Part shown: positions 17,243 to 26,444 of the stretch, one piece after another
How the letters are laid out: the number at the start of each line of letters is the position of its first letter
Position numbering within the stretch: the first letter of the stretch is position 1
Assembly (NCBI GenBank): GCA_021776245.1
Contig: JAJFGF010000054.1
Span: 186,001 to 250,000, forward strand
Length of the DNA stretch: 64,000 nt
Reading direction: 5' to 3'
Origin: Hyphococcus sp.
GTDB lineage: Bacteria; Pseudomonadota; Alphaproteobacteria; Caulobacterales; Parvularculaceae
Notes under the pieces: model-generated
The model's input: only the letters and a program-made list of their open reading frames with translations
Databases searched by the model: none
What the model was told of the DNA's origin: nothing
Position numbers and translations under genes: made by a program

Positions 17243-18247
17243 TCAGTCTTTGTCGTCGCTTTCAGGGCCTTGCGGCGCCGCGGTGGCAGAGGCGTTGGTC
17301 AGCGGTGCGGCTTCGATCAGGGCGATTGGCGCGCCGTTGCTTTTTTCTTCTTCCTGCTTGGGTTCTTCCTGCAGGCGCGGCTTTTGTGTCGGGCTGACAG
17401 GCGCCAGCGGCGCGCCGTCAAAGGCCGGGGTTTCCGCGCTGCTGGCGGCGTATTCGCTCCAATAGGCCGGCTGATTCATGAGCTGACGGTAAACGTCTAT
17501 ATTGTTATCGGCGACGATCGGCGGGAGGTCGGAACGGGCCAGGCGCTCAGCGCCGATCATGTCGCCAGAAAGCGCCAGCACGAGCGCAAGGTTTTGCCGG
17601 ACGCGCGCGTCACCGCCCGCTTTTGCGGCGGCCTCACGCAAAACATTGCGGGCCACAGCGAGATTGCCGTCCATAGCGAAGGAAAGGCCTTTATTGTTCA
17701 TGACAGTCACTGAATGCGGCGCCAGCGTCAGGGCGCGCTCATATTTCTTGCGCGCTTCCTTGTGTTCGCCGATCTGGTCCAGCGCCACGCCATAGGCGGA
17801 AAGGGCGCGCCAGTCGGAAGGGTCTTTGGAGGATGCCGTTTCCAAATAGCGCACCGCTTCAAAGGCGCGGCCGCTTTCTACCAGGACTTTGCCATATTCG
17901 AGGCTGACACCGGCATTGTCTTCATGTTGCGCCGCGCTCTTCTGCATGACGGTAACCGCTTCATCGGTCGATCCGATTTTGCGCAACGCCCTGGAAAAAT
18001 TCACCGCTATTTCCGGGTTCGACTGATCAGTGTTATAGCGCGTTCCCCAGAACGCCGCTGCGGCGATCGGATCCATGCCGTCATCGGCTGCTGCGCTTGA
18101 GTAAACTCCAATGGCTTCGCGATATTGATCATCGCCGATACCCGCTGCTGATTTTGTATTTTGCATTGTGGCGCAAGCTGGGAGCATAATAGCCGCCGCT
18201 GCGATACCGACGAATTTCGCGGTCAATGGAAGTGAACGGAAAACCAT
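17243..18247 (-). CDS. TPR-repeat lipoprotein (TadD-like)
   Basis: 334 residues. The N-terminus MVFRSLPLTAKFVGIAAAAIMLPACATMQ is a lipoprotein signal. At least five TPR units follow (for example VSLEYGKVLVESGRAFEAVRYLE, then ALSAYGVALDQIGEHKEARKKYERALTLAP, and VMNNKGLSFAMDGNLAVARN). This is the pattern of TadD-like lipoproteins that support outer-membrane secretin assembly in Flp pilus systems. The last 80 residues are a low-complexity Pro/Glu/Ala tail. No tad genes are in the window, so the TadD assignment rests on the repeats only. A clear terminator follows. Confidence 0.75.
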   Translation of the reverse strand: MVFRSLPLTAKFVGIAAAAIMLPACATMQNTKSAAGIGDDQYREAIGVYSSAAADDGMDPIAAAAFWGTRYNTDQSNPEIAVNFSRALRKIGSTDEAVTVMQKSAAQHEDNAGVSLEYGKVLVESGRAFEAVRYLETASSKDPSDWRALSAYGVALDQIGEHKEARKKYERALTLAPHSVTVMNNKGLSFAMDGNLAVARNVLREAAAKAGGDARVRQNLALVLALSGDMIGAERLARSDLPPIVADNNIDVYRQLMNQPAYWSEYAASSAETPAFDGAPLAPVSPTQKPRLQEEPKQEEEKSNGAPIALIEAAPLTNASATAAPQGPESDDKD

Positions 18248-18360
18248 ATTGGTGCCTCGGTGAGTGAGCGAATGTCTTGCGCATCATCACCAAAGGAATT
18301 CAATAAAGGCTTAACCGTATGCTTAATGTGCAACCAACTTGGTAAGTTAACGGATTATTC

Positions 18361-19728
18361 ATGCGAGACGACCTGTTAAGAGAATATGAAGAAAGCGCGG
18401 CGAATGCCGCGCACAAGATCTATTGTGTGAGAGAGAGCGAGGTTGACGGATCTGATGCGCCGTCAGATCTAAAAGCGCTAGCGCGCGTGAACGGTTTCAA
18501 CGGTGAGGCGGGCGCATTGCTCGCCAATGAAAATGGCGTTCTTTTGGGGCTCGGCGATGGAATGGACGCATTCATTTATGCAGCCGCCGCCGATAAACTT
18601 CCCGATGGAAATTATAGTCTCGCCGATGCGCTGGCGCCCGCGGCGGCGACACTCGCCTGTTTTGGCTGGCAATTAGGCGGCTATCGTTTTGATCGGTACA
18701 AATCGCAAAAACCGGCTCAGGCGCGTTTGATTGCACCTGTGTCGGCGGATATTGCCGCTGCGCGCCGCGCCGCCGCCGCTGCAGCTTTGGTGAAGGACCT
18801 CGTTAACACGCCGGCCGGGGATATGACGCCCGAGGCGCTCGAACAAGCGGCGCGGGAAATCGCGGAAACCTATGGCGCTGAAGTCTCATCGATCATCGGC
18901 GATGATCTGCTAACGGAAAATTTTCCGATGGTCCATGCGGTTGGCCGCGCCGCTGCGGCTACGCCGCGGCTGATCGATCTGCGCTGGGGGCCAGTGGATG
19001 CGCCAAAGCTGACCCTTGTCGGCAAGGGCGTTTGTTTTGACTCTGGCGGCCTTAATATGAAAGCTGCGGGCGGCATGGCGTTGATGAAAAAGGATATGGG
19101 CGGCGGCGCCCATGCCCTGGCGCTGGCGCAAATGATCATGAGTGCGGGACTAAAGGTGCGGCTGCGGGTGCTCATTCCGGCTGTCGAAAACGCCGTCGCC
19201 GGAAACGCCTTTCGTCCCGGCGACATTCTTCCAAGCCGCAAAGGGCTGACCGTCGAGATTGGCAATACCGATGCAGAAGGGCGCCTGGTTCTCGCAGATG
19301 CCCTGGCGCTTGGGGGCGAGGAAACGCCCGATCTGATGATTAGCCTGGCGACGCTAACCGGCGCTGCGCGCGTCGCGGTGGGCCCTGAGCTCGCCCCATA
19401 TTATTGCGATGACGAAGCGCTGGTTTCGGCGTTTGAGGAGGCGGCGGCGGCGGTACGCGACCCAGTCTGGCGGATGCCCCTGTGGCGCGGCTATGAGGCT
19501 ATGCTGTCTTCGACCATTGCCGATGTAAATCATATTTCCAGCGGCGCTTTTGCCGGGTCGGTGACAGCGGCGTTGTTTTTAAAGAAATTTATCCCTGAGG
19601 GCGGGCGATGGATGCATTTTGACATCTATGCCTGGCGGCCCCAGGCCGCGCCAGGCCGGCCGGTGGGCGGTGAAGCGCAGGCGATTCGCGCATTATTTGA
19701 AACGCTGGCGAAGCGCTATCCGATTTGA
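18361..19728 (+). CDS. M17 leucyl aminopeptidase family protein
   Basis: 455 residues. The C-terminal catalytic domain carries both M17 hallmarks: GKGVCFDSGGLNMK, with the metal-binding Lys and Asp, and NTDAEGRLVLADAL, with the catalytic Arg. KKDMGGGAHALALAQ and DFNTPAGDM-like VNTPAGDMTPE are also typical. It removes N-terminal residues from peptides in the cytosol using two divalent metals. The N-terminal domain is shorter and unlike PepA, matching the alphaproteobacterial subgroup usually found next to an NlpC/P60 gene, although no such gene is adjacent here. Two regulators follow on the same strand. Confidence 0.93.
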   Translation: MRDDLLREYEESAANAAHKIYCVRESEVDGSDAPSDLKALARVNGFNGEAGALLANENGVLLGLGDGMDAFIYAAAADKLPDGNYSLADALAPAAATLACFGWQLGGYRFDRYKSQKPAQARLIAPVSADIAAARRAAAAAALVKDLVNTPAGDMTPEALEQAAREIAETYGAEVSSIIGDDLLTENFPMVHAVGRAAAATPRLIDLRWGPVDAPKLTLVGKGVCFDSGGLNMKAAGGMALMKKDMGGGAHALALAQMIMSAGLKVRLRVLIPAVENAVAGNAFRPGDILPSRKGLTVEIGNTDAEGRLVLADALALGGEETPDLMISLATLTGAARVAVGPELAPYYCDDEALVSAFEEAAAAVRDPVWRMPLWRGYEAMLSSTIADVNHISSGAFAGSVTAALFLKKFIPEGGRWMHFDIYAWRPQAAPGRPVGGEAQAIRALFETLAKRYPI

Positions 19729-19782
19729 GCCTCTTGCCCTCTGCCGGCAAACAGATGCAAGAATTGCCACTGAGCGACGCCC

Positions 19783-20181
19783 ATGTCGGGCGCTCGCCCG
19801 TGCATAAGCGGGGCGTTGGGCCGGACGATGGCGTCAACAGACATTTTAACGGGCTGGCGGGAAGTGATGTGCGACGCAGTGCGCGCTGACGGCCCAGATT
19901 TGTCAATGCGCCAATGGTCGATCCTTCTCACCGTTTACCTCAACCCGGGCCCGCACACGGTGCGTGCGATGGCGCGCGATCTGAATGTGCCAAAACCGGC
20001 AATTTCGCGCGCCCTTGATGCGCTTTCGATTCTCGATTTTGTCAAACGGGTGCGGGACCCAAATGACAAGCGCATTGTCCTCGTGCAGAAAACCGCGGCC
20101 GGCGCGATTTATCTCGATGAATTCGCGCATCTGGTTCAGTCTCATGCGGAAGACCAGCCGCTCAGCGCACTCTACGGTTAA
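19783..20181 (+). CDS. MarR-family winged-helix regulator
   Basis: Up to 132 residues. An ATG at 19828 (MASTDILTGWREV) is an equally good start and gives 117 residues; neither has a strong ribosome site. The core MRQWSILLTVYLNPGPHTVRAMARDLNVPKPAISRALDALSILDFVKRVRDPNDKRIVLV is a MarR-type DNA-binding domain with the wing DPNDKR; it falls at about residues 41-100. It lies 55 bases after the aminopeptidase gene and may be co-transcribed with it. The ligand is unknown. Confidence 0.8.
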   Translation: MSGARPCISGALGRTMASTDILTGWREVMCDAVRADGPDLSMRQWSILLTVYLNPGPHTVRAMARDLNVPKPAISRALDALSILDFVKRVRDPNDKRIVLVQKTAAGAIYLDEFAHLVQSHAEDQPLSALYG

Positions 20182-20256
20182 GGCGCAGTCACAAATTCCC
20201 TATTGCGCCCGGAGGTGCATGCCTGCGTTTTGTGACGTGTGTGCTATAAGTCCGTT

Positions 20257-21150
20257 ATGCCTACATCCCTTCCGCCGTTAAATGCCGTTCGCGCTTTTGA
20301 GGCTGCCGCACGACACCTCAATTTTTCACGCGCTGCAGAGGAGCTTGGCGTCACGCAAGGTGCGATCAGCAAGCAAGTCCTCATGCTCGAAGATATTATC
20401 GGGACCCGTCTATTCGAGCGGCTTCCCGGCGGGCTTTCTTTAACGAATGAGGGACGCGCGCTCAATGAGGGGATATCTCCTGCTTTTGCGCTTCTCGGAG
20501 AGGCTTTTGGCCGCTTTTCCCGCCGTCCGCCGCGATCCAACATTTGCCGCATATCAACGCTTGCGTCCTTCGCTGTGCAATTTCTGATTCCCCGACTCGA
20601 TGCTTTTGAGGAACAGCTGCCGCATATCGAACTGGAGATCCTGACGTCGGATCGGTTGATCGATCTGGCGCGCGAAGAAGTCGATCTGTCCGTTCGCTAT
20701 GGACCGGGTGGGTGGGAGGGGCTGGTGTCAACGGAGCTGGCAAAAGGCGTTTTGGCGCCGGTTTGCGCTCCGGCGCTGCTTGCCCGCGCGGGGGGCGTTG
20801 ATCTGGCTTCACTGGTTTCTTCGACACGCCGCATTCAGGTCTTTTCAAACAATGAGTGGCGCACATGGGCTGAGGCGGCCGACATTGATCTCAAAGACGC
20901 CAAAAACGTTTTTATCATTGAAGATTTTGTTGTCGTCATTGCGGCGGTAATTGCCGGTCAGGGTCTGGCGCTGCTGCCGGAAATCCTGATCCGCGAACAT
21001 CTTGCAGACGGCCGGATGGTGTTGTTTTCGGAGACGGCGGTTGATTGGGATCAGACCTATCATATTGCACATACGCCAAACGCCGAGCGTCGCAAGATCG
21101 TGCGCGATGTCATTGAGTGGTTGAAATGCGAGACCGCAAAAGGCGCGTAA
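20257..21150 (+). CDS. LysR-family transcriptional regulator (GcvA-like)
   Basis: 297 residues from the ATG at 20257; a GTG at 20239 would add six. The helix-turn-helix is LNAVRAFEAAARHLNFSRAA, then EELGVTQGAISKQVLMLE, which is very close to the GcvA/AmpR group. The effector domain spans about 90-290 and contains ISTLASFAVQFLIPRL and GQGLALLPEILI. GcvA-type proteins bind small metabolites and often control a divergent gene, but here the neighbours are on the same strand. The target is unknown. Confidence 0.9.
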   Translation: MPTSLPPLNAVRAFEAAARHLNFSRAAEELGVTQGAISKQVLMLEDIIGTRLFERLPGGLSLTNEGRALNEGISPAFALLGEAFGRFSRRPPRSNICRISTLASFAVQFLIPRLDAFEEQLPHIELEILTSDRLIDLAREEVDLSVRYGPGGWEGLVSTELAKGVLAPVCAPALLARAGGVDLASLVSSTRRIQVFSNNEWRTWAEAADIDLKDAKNVFIIEDFVVVIAAVIAGQGLALLPEILIREHLADGRMVLFSETAVDWDQTYHIAHTPNAERRKIVRDVIEWLKCETAKGA

Positions 21151-21284
21151 ATCCGGGATCGCAATATTGCCGCGAATTTTTCTCATGAGACCCTCGCGTT
21201 TTTCTCGATTCCGAAGACGCCAGCCAAGCCTCATCTTCTGTCAGCGCGCAGCCAACCCGGCGCGCCGAACAGGAGATCAGAACC

Positions 21285-21602
21285 ATGACCCCAAAAATGA
21301 TAGTAATACTGGCAGGCGTTGCGACTTTGACCTTTATGTCGATCAATGCCGCCTATGCGCAAGACCGGGAGTTTCGCTATGCGACAGCGGAGCTTTCAAC
21401 CTTAAGCGGCGCTGAAAGGATCTATAGCCGCATTCAAGATACGGCGAATAAACTATGCGGCGAGGAATATGGCGGCTTTCGCCTTGTCACGCACGCACCG
21501 GAACGCAAGCGATGCATTGATGAAATCGTTCGAGAGCTTGTGACCGAAATCAATCATCCGCAGCTCGACAGGGTCCATGCGGCATCGGGTCGGCGTTCCT
21601 GA
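21285..21602 (+). CDS. UrcA-family exported small protein
   Basis: 105 residues with a signal peptide ending AAYAQ. The mature part has the UrcA pattern: an RYATAELSTLSGAERIYSRI block, then the two conserved cysteines in KLCGEEYG and RKRCIDEIV, which probably form a disulfide. AGGAG lies upstream at about 21269. The family is widespread in alphaproteobacteria, usually in several copies, and has no assigned function. It is convergent with the glycosidase-like gene, 37 bases apart. Confidence 0.85.
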   Translation: MTPKMIVILAGVATLTFMSINAAYAQDREFRYATAELSTLSGAERIYSRIQDTANKLCGEEYGGFRLVTHAPERKRCIDEIVRELVTEINHPQLDRVHAASGRRS

Positions 21603-21639
21603 CGTGCGCTCGTCGACGAAGTGCGCTCTGGTTTTCGGA

Positions 21640-23052
21640 TCAGGGCGCGCCAGCATTGCCCGGGCTCTCGGATATCTCAACCAGCGCCAAAAGCCCCGCG
21701 CCCGGCGCTGTGATGGTCGCTGAGCTGTCCGCGCCAATTGTGATTGATCCGAGATCGGTTGTTTCAAACGGGTCAGCGAAAATCAGTCGATAATCCGCTG
21801 CTGGGGTGCCATCAATAGTGATGTCGCTGCGACCCTCCTCGTCTTTTTCTTTCTGCAAAACAAAAATTGCGTTGCGTCCATCGGCGTTGCGAAAGGCCAC
21901 GGCGCGGAGGGAGGGATCGGTTGTCGCCGCGCCGATCCTCACCGCCCCTCGGCGCACATTTCTAAATACCAGCGCCAATGGCGCGAAATTATTGGTAAGC
22001 TCCAGTTTCCCCCAGTCAGCGCCTGACGCATCGGGTGAAATTGGCTTGAACGGTACGCCATATTGCTGCCAGGCGGCGACATTGGCGAGTGTGAGATCTT
22101 CTATCAGCACGTCAATCGTACCGTATGTAAGCTCAAGCATGGCGGTCTCAAGATCGTTGTGCTCCGCGCGGGCGCGAATTTTCGGGAGATTACGCCGGGC
22201 TCTTTTCGGGTCGTAACGATGGTAGGTGAGCGCCGAAAGCTTGCTTAGCGCTTCTTTATTATGTGCAAAGTCGTCAAAATATGGGAGTGCTCGGAATGTG
22301 CGCGATGTCGATGGTGCAATGTAATCCGGCGTAAAACCGGATTTCGCCAGACGTCGATCGACGCTGAGCAATCCCGCCGCGATCTCTTTGCCGCGCCAGT
22401 CAGCGGTGTTGTCCGGCTCAAGAATAATCTCGAAAGCATCGGGCGTCAGGCCGTGTTTTTCCTTCAAATAGATAAAGGCGTTGTCGATCAGCTCTGCATA
22501 TTCTTCCGGCGCCGCTGCATGTGAAAGATCGCTTGCAAGCGCCGGGCGTTTGAAATCCACATAGGTAAAAACAACATAAAGCTCTTCGCCACGCGCCTCC
22601 AAGGCTTCCCTCATCGGCGTGAGCAAGTTTTCCACATAATAATCAAGGCAGGCCCATTGAAAGCCCGCGGGGTTTGCCTCGCCCGGGTCGTCATTGTCGT
22701 TTATTTTTTCATAAAAATGCGCTTTGTAATCAAGGTAAGATAACTCGCCTGCAAAAAATTGACTGCAATAATCCACTGGATTTTCAACGCCGCTGCGAAT
22801 TTCCAGCCTGATGCGATTGAGGCCCGCAGTTTCCACAAGACCATTGATAATGTCGTCGCGATAGTTGAGCCAGGCGCCGCTATAAGCGTTATTTTTCTTG
22901 TCCATTTCCCAGATGCGCGCAGTGAATTCCCAGCCGCTGATCATTTGAAAGGTTTTTTCCGGCGCGATAGTGACACGGCCGTCTTCGGCATTGTTGTTAC
23001 AAGCAGCAGCGGCGAAGAGTGTAATCAGGATTGCGGCAAATTTTATGTTCAT
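21640..23052 (-). CDS. Glycoside-hydrolase-like lipoprotein (GH30/clan A type)
   Basis: 470 residues from the ATG at 23052, with AGGA nine bases upstream; a longer frame to 23172 has no signal and invades the DUF2125 gene. The N-terminus MNIKFAAILITLFAAAAC is a lipoprotein signal. The body looks like a TIM barrel plus C-terminal beta-sandwich: an N-terminal QMISGWEFT strand, DAFEIILEPDN with a possible acid/base Glu, AMLELTYGTIDV with a possible nucleophile Glu, and a C-terminal domain with FRNADGRNAIFVLQKE. This order is that of GH30-like glucanases/xylanases, but the usual NEP motif is LEP. The substrate is unknown, and a non-catalytic role is possible. Confidence 0.6.
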   Translation of the reverse strand: MNIKFAAILITLFAAAACNNNAEDGRVTIAPEKTFQMISGWEFTARIWEMDKKNNAYSGAWLNYRDDIINGLVETAGLNRIRLEIRSGVENPVDYCSQFFAGELSYLDYKAHFYEKINDNDDPGEANPAGFQWACLDYYVENLLTPMREALEARGEELYVVFTYVDFKRPALASDLSHAAAPEEYAELIDNAFIYLKEKHGLTPDAFEIILEPDNTADWRGKEIAAGLLSVDRRLAKSGFTPDYIAPSTSRTFRALPYFDDFAHNKEALSKLSALTYHRYDPKRARRNLPKIRARAEHNDLETAMLELTYGTIDVLIEDLTLANVAAWQQYGVPFKPISPDASGADWGKLELTNNFAPLALVFRNVRRGAVRIGAATTDPSLRAVAFRNADGRNAIFVLQKEKDEEGRSDITIDGTPAADYRLIFADPFETTDLGSITIGADSSATITAPGAGLLALVEISESPGNAGAP

Positions 23053-23074
23053 CGGCGGATGTCCTGTTTGTGCT

Positions 23075-24070
23075 CTATTGCGCAGGCGGTAAATTCGCGA
23101 GCTTGACGCCTGCGATCTCGGCGGCGCCATTGCTGAAATCGATCGGCGCGCTGATTTTGCCGCCGCCGGCAATCGCCAAAAGCGTCAGTCCGGCCCCGGC
23201 GCTTGTCGCTTCTTCCGGGGACAGGGCGCCCGCCGCCCCGAGCCATTCGGCGAGTCCTGCGGGATTGGCAATTTCAGCCTGAAGACGGCCCGCCGGATAA
23301 TCGGCGGCGTCAAGGCCGATCTCGCCCGAAACGGAAAATCTCGTTTCCTCAATTTCTGCTGTCAGGCCGCCGACTACGAGCGCGCCCCCGGCGTTACGCC
23401 ATTGCGATATCGGGTCGGGACCGGAAAGCAGATCAGTTCGGGTGAGGTTTAATACGGTATTGAGTTCTGCGAGATGAAAAGCTGTATCGGATGCGTTAAT
23501 TTTGAGGCCGGCGGCCGCAAGGGTTAAAGCAAGCGTTGTCGGCGCGGCAATATCGGGCGCCAGATCAAATATCAGGCTGTCGATGGCGGCGTTGGCGCCG
23601 TCGGACAAGCTTCGCGCCTTGGCGTTGCCGATAGTAACAGAAAAAACCCATCCCCTGTTTTTGTCGCTGGCGATACTGGCTTTGATGTCGCCGGCGTTGA
23701 TGCGCCAGTCGCCGTAACCTTCGACATAGAGTTCCTGTGCGCCCGTCGGCGAAAAAATCACGCGCGTCAAATCATAAGGAAGGGCGTCAATAGAGAGCCG
23801 TTCGCCACGCCACCGTCCAGCCTCCGGCGCGGCGATCCTTGGTTGATCGATATGGACGCGCAGAAAGAACGGAAAACCATCGCGGGTGATCGCATCACAG
23901 GTTATTTCTATGCCCATTGCGCGTTGATCTGCGATCCACTGGACAACAGATTTTTCCATTTCACCGGCGCCGATGCGCCATAGCAAATAATAGGCAAAGA
24001 AAATTACACCGGCGACGGCGAAAGGAATATAAAGCCAGCGACGCGAAATTGACTTTGACTGATCAGTCAT
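23075..24070 (-). CDS. DUF2125 domain protein
   Basis: 331 residues with one N-terminal membrane anchor (WLYIPFAVAGVIFFAYYLLW) and a long beta-rich domain facing the periplasm. Family marks include IADQRAMGIEITCDAITRDGFPFFLRV and RWRGERLSIDALPYDLTRVIF. DUF2125 proteins resemble AsmA-like, lipid-facing beta structures. The role is unknown. The start overlaps the plsC stop by 8 bases, so it is the last gene of the ftsE-ftsX-ydcF-plsC run. Confidence 0.88.
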   Translation of the reverse strand: MTDQSKSISRRWLYIPFAVAGVIFFAYYLLWRIGAGEMEKSVVQWIADQRAMGIEITCDAITRDGFPFFLRVHIDQPRIAAPEAGRWRGERLSIDALPYDLTRVIFSPTGAQELYVEGYGDWRINAGDIKASIASDKNRGWVFSVTIGNAKARSLSDGANAAIDSLIFDLAPDIAAPTTLALTLAAAGLKINASDTAFHLAELNTVLNLTRTDLLSGPDPISQWRNAGGALVVGGLTAEIEETRFSVSGEIGLDAADYPAGRLQAEIANPAGLAEWLGAAGALSPEEATSAGAGLTLLAIAGGGKISAPIDFSNGAAEIAGVKLANLPPAQ

Positions 24071-24803
24071 CGGAGCATTCCTGACGCTCCTGGCGATCGC
24101 CCTGCAGGTCAGGTCTGGCGCGCTCGATCCGGGTTTTTACCGTGTTGAGAAACGCCCGGCGGTCGAGGCCCGGCTCAATTGGCGGCAAGAACCGCAGGGT
24201 AATTTCTCCTGGAATTTTCATCATGCCCGGAAATCGCCAGAACTGGCCGCTATTATGGGCGACCGGCGTACAGGGCGCATCCGCAGCGCCGTAAATTCCG
24301 GCGACGCCGGGATGAAATTTGGCCGTGGCGCCCGGCGCAATACGCGTTCCCTCGGGAAAGACGATGACTTGTTCGCCCGCGGCTATTTTTTCCTTTGCCG
24401 CCGCCCGCATGGCGCGCAGCGCCGTCGCGCCGCCCTCGCGGTCAACCACAATATTACCCGACGGTTTTGCCCACCAGCCGTAGATTGGAATGCGCGCCAG
24501 CTCTTTTCTCAAAATCACGACGGGACGAGGCAATATGTCGTAAAGCGCAACGGTTTCCCACATTGACTGATGATTGGCGGCGACTAACGCGCCGCCCTGG
24601 GGGATTTGGTCGGCGCCTTCTATCCGATGTGAGATTCCGGTGATTAATTTCAGGCCGGACAAGATGGTGCGTGTCCAGAGTTTTGCGATGCGGCGTGCTG
24701 CGCCGCGCCAAAACACCAACAAGGGAATACTGATCAGAGCAAGAACAAATGTTGTCAAAACCATAAAGGCCATGAACGCGAACGAACGCAGGCCCGTCAG
24801 CAT
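24063..24803 (-). CDS. plsC: 1-acyl-sn-glycerol-3-phosphate acyltransferase
   Basis: 246 residues from the ATG at 24803; an in-frame TTG at 24818 would overlap the ydcF stop. An N-terminal membrane helix (FMAFMVLTTFVLALISIPLLV) is followed by ANHQSMWE, an H-X4-E version of the usual H-X4-D catalytic motif, FPEGTRIAPG, the phosphate-binding motif, and VPIEPG-like VAHNSGQFW. The enzyme acylates lysophosphatidate to phosphatidate at the inner membrane. Acyl transfer to another acceptor cannot be excluded. It sits after ftsEX and ydcF, an arrangement common in alphaproteobacteria. Confidence 0.9.
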   Translation of the reverse strand: MLTGLRSFAFMAFMVLTTFVLALISIPLLVFWRGAARRIAKLWTRTILSGLKLITGISHRIEGADQIPQGGALVAANHQSMWETVALYDILPRPVVILRKELARIPIYGWWAKPSGNIVVDREGGATALRAMRAAAKEKIAAGEQVIVFPEGTRIAPGATAKFHPGVAGIYGAADAPCTPVAHNSGQFWRFPGMMKIPGEITLRFLPPIEPGLDRRAFLNTVKTRIERARPDLQGDRQERQECSDD

Positions 24804-24807
24804 GTGC

Positions 24808-25389
24808 TCAATTTCCAAATTGTGAAAAAAGCGCTTTTAATTGCGCCAGGAGGTATTTCGAATATTCGCCGGATAGCTTGCCCCAGGCGTGAAATGTCGC
24901 CGGGCGGCCATGGCTGTCGAGATAACCGGACGCCACTGCATAGGGCGTGATCTCCGCGCCGGGTAACCGCGCCCGGGTGGAAACAAGAGCGCGCGGCATG
25001 TGATATTCCGACGTTACGAGAATGAGGCTCTTATAATCATGGTCGCGCAACCAGGCGCCGACTTCCGCTGCATTACCCTCTGTTGTGAGCGCTTCACGGC
25101 CGAGATCGACGCAGCAGTCGAACAGCGCCGGCGCGCCGGCCCACATTGTCGCCAATCTCTCGCGCGAGGTGTCTTGATGCACGCCCGAAATGAGCAGCCG
25201 GTCGCCAAGACCATTGGAAAAAATCTCCATTCCGGCGGTGATCCGGTCCGGTCCTCCGGTATAGACGACAATGCCGTCGCTTTTTCCGGGCGGTCCAGAG
25301 GCAGGTGCAGGCAATTGCCCGATAAAGGACATAAAACCGATGGCCCATAAGATCGCGATGATACTGACCCCCATAATCAGACGTTTCAC
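24808..25389 (-). CDS. YdcF/ElyC-type DUF218 membrane protein
   Basis: 193 residues from the GTG at 25389, with GGAA nine bases before it; the longer upstream frame overlaps ftsX. One N-terminal helix is followed by a DUF218 domain: DGIVVYTGGPDRITAGMEIF, LLISGVHQDTSRE, TTEGNAAEVGAWLRDHDYKSLILVTSEYHMPRALV. YdcF-like proteins bind nucleotide-type ligands, and ElyC affects cell-envelope integrity. The position between ftsX and plsC supports an envelope role. Confidence 0.88.
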   Translation of the reverse strand: MKRLIMGVSIIAILWAIGFMSFIGQLPAPASGPPGKSDGIVVYTGGPDRITAGMEIFSNGLGDRLLISGVHQDTSRERLATMWAGAPALFDCCVDLGREALTTEGNAAEVGAWLRDHDYKSLILVTSEYHMPRALVSTRARLPGAEITPYAVASGYLDSHGRPATFHAWGKLSGEYSKYLLAQLKALFSQFGN

Positions 25390-25487
25390 GGCAGTTCCAG
25401 TTCCTAGTGTCGCCAGTTTGGATGATACCCGATCACGCCCATGGGGGTCCAGTCGCCCGGAATCACGAAGCGGCGCGCCGTACAAAA

Positions 25488-26444
25488 TCAATATTGTTCC
25501 CGCAGGGCTTTTAGCACCGTGAGGCGCGCACTCAGCGCCGTAACCAAACAGGTGACCAGCGGCACCGTCGCAAGCCACAAAATCATCCAGCCGCCAAGCG
25601 TGAACTGCGGCAAAAAACTATCCGTCCCGACATCGGTGCGTGCGATAACACCGGCAAATATCAACGCGACCAGCGCTGCGGCCAGTCCGGCGACGGCGCC
25701 GCGCAGGCCAAGCAGAAAAAATCGGCGTTGCACTTGCCTTGCGATGAAATCATCGGTGGCGCCGACAAGATGCAAAACAGAAACGATTTCGTGATTGGCG
25801 GCAAGGCCGGCGCGCGCAGCGAATATCGAAATAGCGCAGGCGGCGCCCATCACCAGAAGAAAAACTGTAAAGGCGAGCGCCTGGCCAGATCGAGCAGCTG
25901 TCGCCAGGCGGCCGTGCCAGCTTGCGTGATCGTCGAGCGTAACGCCGGGCGCCGCGGCGGCAATTCGGTTGCGCAATAATTCCAGATCGCCGCGCAGTGC
26001 GGGTGTTACCGTGACCTCGATGATCGCAGGCACATTCAAAAATGCGCTGACATTTGCCTGGCCGAGCCATGGTTCTAAAAGTGCGGCGGATTCTTCCTGG
26101 CTGCGCAGGACGGCGTTGAGCACTCCGTCTGTCTCGTTAAGAATGCGCATCGCCGCTGCCGCGCCTGCATCGACGTCGGCAGCATTTGCGCCCTTCACCT
26201 GAACTGTAATTTCCGACCGCAATGACGCGGTCCAGTCGTGCGCCGCGGCGTTAATGATCAAAACCGCCGCCATCGCCAGTACTGCCAGAAACGAAATCAC
26301 TGCGATCACCGCTGTTAAAGGCGCACCGCCGGCGCCGGCCTCGGGCAAAAGTGGCTGGCTTCTGCGGCGGCGCAACGATCTTCGCCTTGATTTTTCATCG
26401 GCTTCAAATTCGTCGCCATTGTCTTTTGCGTTTTTGCGGCTCAT
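25488..26444 (-). CDS. ftsX: Cell-division protein FtsX
   Basis: 318 residues. There is a charged cytoplasmic N-terminus (about 1-40), a first helix at about 47-70, an extracytoplasmic domain, and three C-terminal helices, the FtsX permease layout. Motifs include ASWHGRLATAARSGQALAFTVF and VLHLVGATDDFIARQVQRRF, which contacts FtsE. FtsEX transmits ATP hydrolysis to periplasmic peptidoglycan hydrolases through their regulators during septation. The start overlaps ftsE (ATGA). Confidence 0.92.
   Translation of the reverse strand: MSRKNAKDNGDEFEADEKSRRRSLRRRRSQPLLPEAGAGGAPLTAVIAVISFLAVLAMAAVLIINAAAHDWTASLRSEITVQVKGANAADVDAGAAAAMRILNETDGVLNAVLRSQEESAALLEPWLGQANVSAFLNVPAIIEVTVTPALRGDLELLRNRIAAAAPGVTLDDHASWHGRLATAARSGQALAFTVFLLVMGAACAISIFAARAGLAANHEIVSVLHLVGATDDFIARQVQRRFFLLGLRGAVAGLAAALVALIFAGVIARTDVGTDSFLPQFTLGGWMILWLATVPLVTCLVTALSARLTVLKALREQY

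Noticed and set aside
18311-18327. TTAA-N8-TTAA upstream of the aminopeptidase/TPR genes
   Set aside because: The spacing is 8 rather than 7, so it is not a good CtrA site.
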